Shown here piece after piece: positions 56,840 through 64,000 of a DNA stretch of 64,000 bases (positions are counted from its first letter, which is position 1; each line of letters begins with the position of its first letter). The translations under genes and the position numbers were made by a program. Source of the stretch: Deroplatys truncata (taxonomy: Eukaryota > Arthropoda > Insecta > Mantodea > Mantidae). The stretch is from assembly GCA_030765065.1 (NCBI GenBank), contig CM060990.1:671428118-671492117 (forward strand), written 5' to 3'. Below the pieces are notes generated by a model. It made no database searches. It saw nothing but the letters and a program-made list of their open reading frames with translations, and was not told the DNA's origin.

Positions 56840-57868
56840 ACTAAAAATATGATGTGCTACATTCACATGAATTTGACCACCCACCATCGTTTGTCATATA
56901 GCTACTACAAATTATTCTTACGAAAGTTTATTTTTCTATCCACTTCATGTTTATCGAAAGAAACCTTTGCAGAAAAGTTTTGTTATAGGTACAAGGGTGA
57001 TACAGAAAGCGGAATGGATAGTCAGATGTTGCTACATGGCCTTGAAGTTCTAGACTTTCCATGGCATCGTTAGAAACAGCCGAATAGCGACAGCATTTTA
57101 AAACATGACAAGTGCTGAAGAATTCAGAGCAATAATAGTTGATCTCTAGGATATGGTAGATGGCATAGAAAAAGTTACCTGAAATAAATTGTATGCTTTA
57201 AAGAGATCTGCATTTTTCGTGCAGCAAGCTTTTGTCTATATTTTATGGTTTACCCGTTATAAAAAATTATATGAAATTACCTCTTATTCAAAGGCAGTTC
57301 CCAGAAAATCCAGTATATCCATTTTATTTGTTATGTAAGCATCTGAAATATTCATTCATTCATTCATTCATTATCTGTTTACCCTCCTCTTGTGTCTGAA
57401 ATATGTGACATTTTAATTAAAGCTCTTGGTGCCACTTTTAAGAAAATAAAAAATTAGAAAACATTTCCATGTATCACCAGTTTGGGGTGATTTTCTTTTT
57501 AAAAATTCCTCGGTATCTTTTTTGGAAGATGAAATAATAAATAACAAATATAATAATCCCGTGGCGCTACAGCCCATAAAGGGCTTAGACCGGCCAACCC
57601 GACTGCTGGCCTCACGCCCACAAACGCACGGCAGAGGTGGGCGATAATCCAATAGATACGAGGAGGGATGTGGCCAGCATCACGCATCCGCCATCCAGAC
57701 TGTTGGCCTCCGTGGCCCTCATTTTCCTCACGATGATGAGTGGGCACCGGTCCTATACCAGGGACTTCAAATACGTACCCCTATGGGTGGGACACAGGGC
57801 TCCACGTTCTAGTCCACAGTGCAGGACTTCTTTGAAAGATACTGAACTCAAATACCAGCATTTAGATT
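56840..57868 (-). repeat. Family-A repeat, copy 7, split by SINE-6
   Basis: Reverse orientation. The main part ends at 57530 with 'tcctcggtatctt'. The last part, 'tttgaaagatactgaactca' to 'aaataccagcatt', resumes at 57831 after the SINE. A CATT run lies at 57355-57372. Confidence 0.75.
57531..57830 (-). repeat. SINE-6, reverse copy with target duplication
   Basis: tRNA-like head on the right (complement starts 'gtcctgcactgtggactag'), tail of TTATT type on the left. A duplication of about 10 bp, tttg(g/a)aagat, lies at 57521-57530 and 57831-57840, inside family A. Confidence 0.8.
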
Positions 57869-58830
57869 TTTTTTACTTTCCCTACTACGTATAGTAAGTA
57901 GGGGAAGTATTGTATTCCACCTAAAAATTCGATACCGAGATTTCACCGGAAATATATGTTTTGAGGCCCCCTGAATCCAAAAAAGGCATTTTTGGAAACA
58001 TGTCCGTGTGTGTGTCTGTGAACGGCATTATTCAGAAACGAACAGCCGGATAAACACCAAACTTGGTATTTAGGTACAGTATCTTCCAGAGATGCCACGA
58101 AGGTTTTCAAAGAAATCCTCCCACCCCAGATTACCGTTTACATGGAACATTTTTCTAAAATTTTAATTTTCTCAAAAATGGCTCTAACGATTTTGATAAA
58201 AATATCTTATTTTTAAGATATTTTCATGACAAATGAAATCTATATCTCGAATTTTCTGGGAATGTCTCCAAAAGTATTCTTCATTGTGAACGACTTTTGC
58301 ATAACTGGTAAACCATAAGAGATAGACAAAATTTTACTACACAAAAATTGTAGATCGCGTTAAAATACACAATTTATCTCATATACATATTTTTGCTGAG
58401 TGAACCATTTTCGAGATATTGCTTGTCATTCGCTTAAATTTTCCAATACTTACACTTTTTCTCAAATTCGTCATTCATTTTTTTTGTCCTGATAATGCAA
58501 AGAGAATGGAATACTCCACATAGCAACCAGCTCTTAAAATATTTGACTATCGCTTAAAACCTACCAATTCCCCTTGCATCTACAAGAAAATTAGCAATAA
58601 GATTAACATCTCGATATCTCGATTAACATGAAGCATATGGAGAATAAGCGTTTGTAAAAATAGTTTGTACAAGAGTAGAGAAAGTCATGTGAGTGTAACA
58701 CATCAGATTTTTAGTTATATTTCACGCACACACAGATGACCTCAAAACATGTATTTTAGGTGAAACATCCACTTGGATTTTTTTTGGGTGGAATGCAATA
58801 TGTATTACACACAGGTGGTAGAGAAAGGAA
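57868..58830 (+). repeat. Family-A repeat, copy 8, with inverted ends
   Basis: Starts 'tttactttccctactacg' and runs through all family blocks to 'gagtgtaacacatcagattt' at 58711. It then finishes with a reversed copy of the first 100 bp (58727-58830: 'cctcaaaacatgtattttag' to 'ggtggtagagaaagg'). This gives long terminal inverted repeats and may reveal the true element ends. Confidence 0.8.
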
Positions 58831-58987
58831 AAGGGTATTTAGTAAAAGTATTTTTAAATTGGTATATATACGACATTGAGATACTGAGACATAATATTTC
58901 AGTATATTTCTACGGTATATAATTAATTCTGAATTCATTCCTCCAAGTTAAAGCCTCAGGCTTCCTAAAAATGCGTCTTTATTTCAG

Positions 58988-59235
58988 ATGACTGAAAAAT
59001 TCAATCTCCTTGTGGTTTACCGGGAAAAATGCGAGTCAGCTGGAGAATTTAATGGCGTGCCGGCATGTTGCCATGGTAGCTCAGTGGTTAGAGCAACCGG
59101 ACGGAGACCGGGAGATCCGTGGTTCAAATCCCGGCTATGGCATTGAATTTTTCAGTCATCTTATTCTACATTTCCAACCCTGTCCAACACACGGCTTGTG
59201 TGAATGAACAATTAATTCCATTAATTGACCTAATA
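58988..59235 (+). repeat. SINE-3, copy 1
   Basis: A tRNA-like core GCCATGGTAGCTCAGTGG (A box) with GGTTCAAATCC (B box) and pairing acceptor arms (GCCATGG/CTATGGC) at about 59069-59142. It is preceded by 'ctccttgtggtttaccggg' and followed by 'gaatttttcagtcatct' and 'cggcttgtgtgaa'. A reversed 20-bp piece of the tail sits at its left edge. Not a functional tRNA: no T at position 33 of the anticodon loop. Confidence 0.85.
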
Positions 59236-59550
59236 GTGGTTGAAACTAAAAGCCCGGGACTTAAGTACTTACAAAGAATGTAAGTCGCCATTGGGTATGA
59301 CATCTCAATACAATTTGAGATCTCCTTGTGGTTTACCGGGTAAAAAAAAATTCGAGTCAGCTGGAGAATTTAATGACGTGCCGTTATGTTGCCATGGTAG
59401 CTCAGTGTTTAGAGCAACCGCAAGGAGACCGGGAGATCCGTGGTTCAAATCCCGGCTATGGCATTGAATTTTTCAGTCATCTGATTCTACCTTTCCAACC
59501 CTGTCCAACGCACGGCTTGTGTGAAAGAATAATTAATTCCATTAAAAAAG
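59236..59550 (+). repeat. SINE-3, copy 2 (more complete 5' part)
   Basis: Same core at about 59389-59462 (A box mutated to 'cagtgtttag'), with the longer 5' part 'agcccgggacttaagtac' and 'gccattgggtatgacatctc' also seen in the inverted copy at 60757-61045. The tRNA-like core therefore lies inside the unit and not at its start. Confidence 0.85.
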
Positions 59551-60104
59551 TAGGTCTATTTTTTAGTTTTTAATTCATAAATTTGCTTCGGGTATTAATT
59601 TTGCTAGATATTTTTATCAATAGAAATTCGTAAATGTTGTCCAAACCAATAGTATTACAGAAAGGATAATAGCCATACGTTATGAATATCAAGCCAGAAC
59701 ATTTGCATTAAAACTGGACCGTAACAGATACGCAAGGAGTTTACTTATTGAGCGTTTCAATACTGTTAATGCATATTTTAAAATTTCAGAGTGCAAAAAC
59801 GTATTTGCATTGGCTTATCTGTTGAAATGTGGAATTGAATTAGCTTGTCATTTTTAGACAAAATCCCAGTCCCCGTGTCCTTTAGTACCCATCGCTTTGA
59901 TATGCTTCCCTTGTGATATAATTCATGTACTAGAGTTATCAACAGCAGTGTACTCAACCAACGCTGATATACAGAAACGTTGAACGAATCCAAGATCTCG
60001 AATAGCCGGTGATGAACCTTTGGCCGTTTTTATGCAGAACAACGAATTCTCTTTTGCGGTAACTTTTTAAATATTCACTTGCTTAACAGACTGTCCTGGT
60101 GTCC
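59551..60104. other. No identifiable gene
   Basis: AT-rich; ORF at 59778-59993 has no motif. Confidence 0.45.
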
Positions 60105-60612
60105 ATCTATTACGAGTATCACCTTGCATCTCAACCCAATGCGGATGTTTGTGCTCACCCCCAGGAGAAACGAGGCTAGAGGCCACAGGCAGGCCGACCG
60201 ACAGCCGCGCAGAGGACCGTAACCACTTCAAGCTTGATGATCCGATCACACCGGCGGGCTGCTGAAATAAGGCTTCCCTCTGGCGTATTATGGGAGAACT
60301 GGACCCACCAGAGGCGGCTCAGAGAATGCTACCGTCTGGCTGAGTCGAGAAGAACTTTCCAACGAGCAAGCATCTGCGGCATCTGTCAGACACCAACCGA
60401 CACTGTACAGCCCCTAAACCTATGTAAAACATGAAATGATAGGAAATGGGGGAAATGAAATTCGTGGTAGAAGAGAAACCACCCCAACATTCGCCTTGCC
60501 AACCAGAGAAAACCACAATAAATGGTCAGAGCGATGGCCCCAGGATACGAACCCAGGACCTCCAGAATACGGGCCTCGCACGTTACCACAAAGCCATCTC
60601 GCTCGGTACGGT
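60105..60612 (-). repeat. SINE-4, copy 4
   Basis: Longest SINE-4 copy. Minus-sense 'gcgagatggctttgtggtaa', 'ggtcctgggttcgtatcct', 'gtggttttctctggttggc', 'ggggtggtttctcttctacc', then the GC-rich 3' part to 'catccgcattgggttgag'. Lies between two SINE-3 clusters. Confidence 0.85.
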
Positions 60613-60756
60613 GCGCTTGTGCAAATCTTTTGTGAAATTTTCAAATTCCTTAATTCTTAACCACTTGTTTTGAAAGTTAAACCTCTCCTAGGAAGGTTGT
60701 CTTATAAATTTCTTAAAGTTTCATGTAACTACCGCAAATAATTTAAAAATTAGAAA

Positions 60757-61045
60757 GGTAGAATCAGACGACTGAAAAATTCAATGCCATCACCGGGATT
60801 TGAGCCACGGATCTCCCGGTTTCCGCCCGGTTGTTCTAACCACTGAGCTACCGTGGCAACATGCCGGTACGCCATTAAATTCCCCAACCGATTTGCATGT
60901 TTTCCGTTAAATCACAAGGAGATATCAAAATATATTGAGATGACATACCCCAATGGCGACTTACAATGCTGTAAGTACTTTAAGTCCCGAGCTTCAGAGT
61001 CTTGACCACTAGTAAGTCAATTAATTCCAACTTAAAAATTATTAA
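60757..61045 (-). repeat. SINE-3, inverted copy 3
   Basis: Reverse complement of the 59236-59550 unit, with 'gccacggtagctcagtgg' and 'gtggctcaaatcccgg' in minus sense and the full 5' domain through 'aattaattgac'. Confidence 0.85.
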
Positions 61046-62306
61046 TTATTATGTAAAAAATGGTCGTTCCCACGTGCCAAATTATTTATGTTTTAGTAAT
61101 AAAATTTGTCCTGGCATTACCAAAAGATGTTGCTAATGCACTCAAATTGGCCTGTTTTCTATATTTGTTTAACTTCAAACAAAACAAATGCACAGCATTT
61201 TTACTTAATCCATGATTTATGTAATATAATTTTTTAATCGCTCATGCGCTTAAAAATGGGATAATTGAAGCTATTGTTTGATGTTCCTGGCTTGCAAATT
61301 TCAGTAAGATTGGTGAAAAATTTGCATCCCGTGAAACATTGACCAAAGTTCTCCTGAAGAACAGCCCTAATTGGTCACAATATCACAGAATATCTATCTA
61401 TAGACTCCAAACTATTAGAAAATGATAAAAACAAAACATTGGAAGTTTTGGCATTTTTAACCCAGAATCTTATTATAGGGTTGTCTTGAATAGCAAGATG
61501 TATTAATTAAATGAGAAAGTGTTAGATTGAACTGACAATGCACATAGAGAGAGGGAAAAATGACTTTTCGGAAGATGAATAACCTTGCTGTGCTTCGACT
61601 TTGAGTATGTTTTTTTCTGCTTCGTCAATGGCGCACGGTAGAAAACGTAGGATGACATTCTTCAGATACACAAAGTAAAATAAAAGAAAAGGGCATGCCG
61701 ATGATGATAAATTGCTATAATAAACAGAAAAAAAATGTTAATGCTTTCATAAATATAGCCGCATGGATTTATTTAACCCTGAGTGACCAAAAGGATGAAA
61801 ACATAAGCTACATTCACCGTTATACAATGACACGCATCTGATTTCCCTCTCAGTTTCAGATACCGAGAGTGGATACAGAAGAAATAGCATTGAGTTCTCT
61901 CAGTGGTTATGGTTGCTATAGTGCGGCCGGAATACCTTGCTGAATGCACAAACCAACTGTTTTTCCTCCATGCAGAGGTAGAGTATATTTGGAAACAATC
62001 GATACTGGCCATTACCGATGGGTTGACGCCAATAGCACACTGATGTAGACAATCAGCGCTGCAAGTCCAAACTCGATCAAGTTCGATTAATTCTTGCGGG
62101 CGGAGAGGAGGAAGCCGTTTGCTTTCGCTGTTGTGTGAACAAACTTTTGAACTATGTGTAAGAACATGCAGGAAGTGGGGTATTTCGCTGCAAAGTTAGT
62201 TACAGTGAAAGTAGAAGCAGCTATTTGTGTTTCAGCCAACAAAATGCCGACTATTATCCAACTTCGAGATTTATTACGTAATTTTAGAAATCACATCTTT
62301 GTGTTT
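61046..62306. other. No identifiable gene
   Basis: AT-rich. ORFs at 61773-62012 and 62154-62408 show no recognised motifs; the second runs into family A. Confidence 0.45.
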
Positions 62307-63050
62307 TTACTTTCTCTACTACGTATAGTAAGTAGGGGAAATATTGCATTACACCCAAAAATTCGATACCGAGATTTCACCGGAAATACATGTTTTGAGA
62401 CCCCCTGAATCCAAAAAAGGCATTTTTGGAAAACATGTTCGTGTGTGGGTCTTGGGTCTGTGTGTGTGTGTCCCTTAACAGCATAACTCAGAAACGAACA
62501 GTTGGATAAACGCCAGACTTGGTATTTAGGTTCAGTATCTTCCAGAGATGCGACACGAAGGTTTTCAAGAAAATCCCCCCACCCCAGATTACCCTTTACA
62601 TGGAACATTTTTCGAAAATTTTAATTTTCTCAAAAATGGCTGTAACGATTTTCATTAAAATATCATATGTTTAAGATATTTTCATGACAAATGAAATGTA
62701 TATCTGGAATTTTCTGGGAATGTCTCCAAAAGTATTCTTCATTGTGAACGACTTTTGCATAACTGGTAAACCATAAGAGATAGACAAAATTTTACTACAC
62801 AAAAAATATAGATCGCGTTAAAATACACAATTTATGTCATATACATATTTTTGTTGAGTGAACCATTTTCAATATATTGCTTGTTATTCCCTTAAATTTT
62901 CCAATACTTATACTTTTTCTCAAATTAGCAATAAGATTAACATCACGATATCTCGATTAACATGAAGCATGTGGAGAATAAGCGTTTGTAAAAATAGTTT
63001 GTACAAGAGTGGAGAAAGCCATGTGAGTGTAACACATCAGATTTTTTCAT
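62307..63050 (+). repeat. Family-A repeat, copy 9
   Basis: Begins 'tttactttctctactacg' and ends 'gtgtaacacatcagatttt'. The recurring frame is open on the minus strand for 105 codons (62291-62608), the longest in the window, with DFLENLRVASLEDTEPKYQV and VFPVKSRYRIFG. Confidence 0.85.
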
Positions 63051-63612
63051 TCGTATTTAAATATCACACACATTAGGTAACTAACTTCAAAGCTGGATAA
63101 CATAAAATATGTTATGAAAAGAGATAATATTTGCATTCAGAAGCTTGGCTATTGAACTTCCTGCCTTTTCTTTCATTCTTTCAATTTTATAACGCCATAT
63201 ATGAGACTATGGTTGACATGCTTTACGATGGAAAAGGGCTGTCTCCCTAGTCACTCATGATGAAGGTTGTTTCAAATAAAGGGTACAATGAAAACCGCTG
63301 CACACAACAAGCACACAGTGATTTCCTTTTAACATCAAAATTGGCAATGTTCCGATAGAGGCGGCTTTGGAGAACCCCTCATAGTCACGCCTAGAACTTT
63401 CTGAGCGACCGGAAGTTATAAAATCAGAGAGATGTTAGCGTAAAGTTAGCACTGAACATAGAGACACGTGAGAACTTCGATGTTAACTTGCGATTATGTT
63501 TATTTCTAACATAAGATTAGAGTCGTCACCTCAAGGGGAACTAATTTTCCTCCGATGGCTGCATTAATTGCTGCCGTTTTTTAAATTTGTTTCGTTGTCT
63601 TTCGCACAACAG
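63051..63612. other. No feature seen
   Basis: AT-rich intergenic or intronic sequence. Confidence 0.4.
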
Positions 63613-63712
63613 GTTCTCATGTACCAACCTTTACAGTTAATGACGGTCTACATGATTCCGGAGTCCTTGGTGCCGAATTATACTCAACGCTCTTATGCCA
63701 AGGCTGAGGAAA
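63613..63712 (+). CDS. Weak candidate exon, function unknown
   Basis: 100-bp segment between a plausible acceptor ('gttgtctttcgcacaacag' ending 63612) and donor (gtaaat at 63713). Two frames are open across most of it: VLMYQPLQLMTVYMIPESLV, and SHVPTFTVNDGLHDSGVLGA ending in a stop. I cannot choose between them or name a family. It could be chance; the composition is less AT-rich than its flanks. Confidence 0.22.
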
Positions 63713-64000
63713 GTAAATATTTCAAACAATTAACTTATTTGTACTGGGTATTACCCCCGTCAGCGGCATAGCAAAACTGAATTTCGTTCTACTTATAAAT
63801 AAAAAAAGAAGTAAATGGAAAAAAGCAGACTGAATGTGACATAGTGTCAGAATTCATTAATGGTCTAATTTTCAGAATAATTCCTAATACGGAACTAGTA
63901 AATTAATAAATAATTGTATTAACTCTTTCAGTTCGGGTTTATTTTTTACAATAATCGGTCTTTAAACACTGGGGTCTTAATACAAGTAACTTCGACTTTA

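Noticed and set aside
59069..59142. Possible functional tRNA gene
   Set aside because: Acceptor and A/B boxes look good, but the anticodon loop lacks T33 and the unit is repeated with a SINE body.
1..64000. CRISPR arrays, bacterial operons, phage or defence systems
   Set aside because: No regularly spaced identical repeats other than microsatellites and TE copies, no prokaryotic gene density; the sequence is eukaryotic.

Overview
This is AT-rich animal genomic DNA with no intact host gene that I can recognise. Short ORFs, many tRNA-derived SINEs, non-LTR reverse transcriptase fragments, Tc1/mariner, pogo, hAT and PIF/Harbinger debris, solo LTRs and AAT/ATT microsatellites point to a repeat-rich arthropod. 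An insect is most likely, perhaps a hemimetabolous one with a large genome. A short run of the insect telomere motif TTAGG near 34012 fits but does not prove this. There are no bacterial-style operons, no CRISPR array and no functional tRNA or rRNA genes.

Layout. 1-9100: a family-A repeat, a palindromic mariner derivative (1200-2009), a non-LTR reverse transcriptase remnant carrying two later insertions (3815-4710), a CT microsatellite and a decayed Tc1 element (7830-9098). 9100-19100: mostly quiet AT-rich DNA with a solo LTR at 11904-12779, a hAT element nested in family A (14303-15054), a second solo LTR (16269-17047), a 76-bp tandem repeat and an LTR of another family. 19100-23200: microsatellite, SINE-2, and a LINE fragment split by a pogo-like element with a psq helix-turn-helix and a PHD finger (20093-21810), then a LINE RNase H remnant and a small MITE. 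23200-33800: largely empty apart from a MITE, a SINE head, an LTR and a second palindromic mariner copy. 33778-33969 is the best candidate for a real exon. 34000-38000: SINE-1 copies, one split cleanly by a mariner element at a TA site. 39790-40648: third solo LTR. 41700-47000: SINEs, LINE and PIF/Harbinger remnants, and family A carrying nested SINE-2 and a MITE. 47000-64000: further family-A copies, SINE-3, SINE-4 and SINE-6, a mariner-like remnant and another LTR.

How the parts relate. The window is a stratified record of transposition. At many junctions the target-site duplication can still be read: 8 bp for hAT, 4 bp for three sister solo LTRs, TA for mariner and pogo, and 10-14 bp for SINEs. 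Relative ages follow from the nesting. All transposases and reverse transcriptases seen are truncated or frameshifted, so no element here looks autonomous.

I did not find a convincing new biological system. The items most worth a second look are the palindromic mariner subfamily, the pogo-like element with an array of TIR-like subterminal motifs, the abundant family-A repeat with a recurring reading frame, the 3' hairpin shared by SINE-1 and a LINE-like tail, and the unassigned exon at 33778-33969. All family names rest on motif recognition by eye, without database searches.
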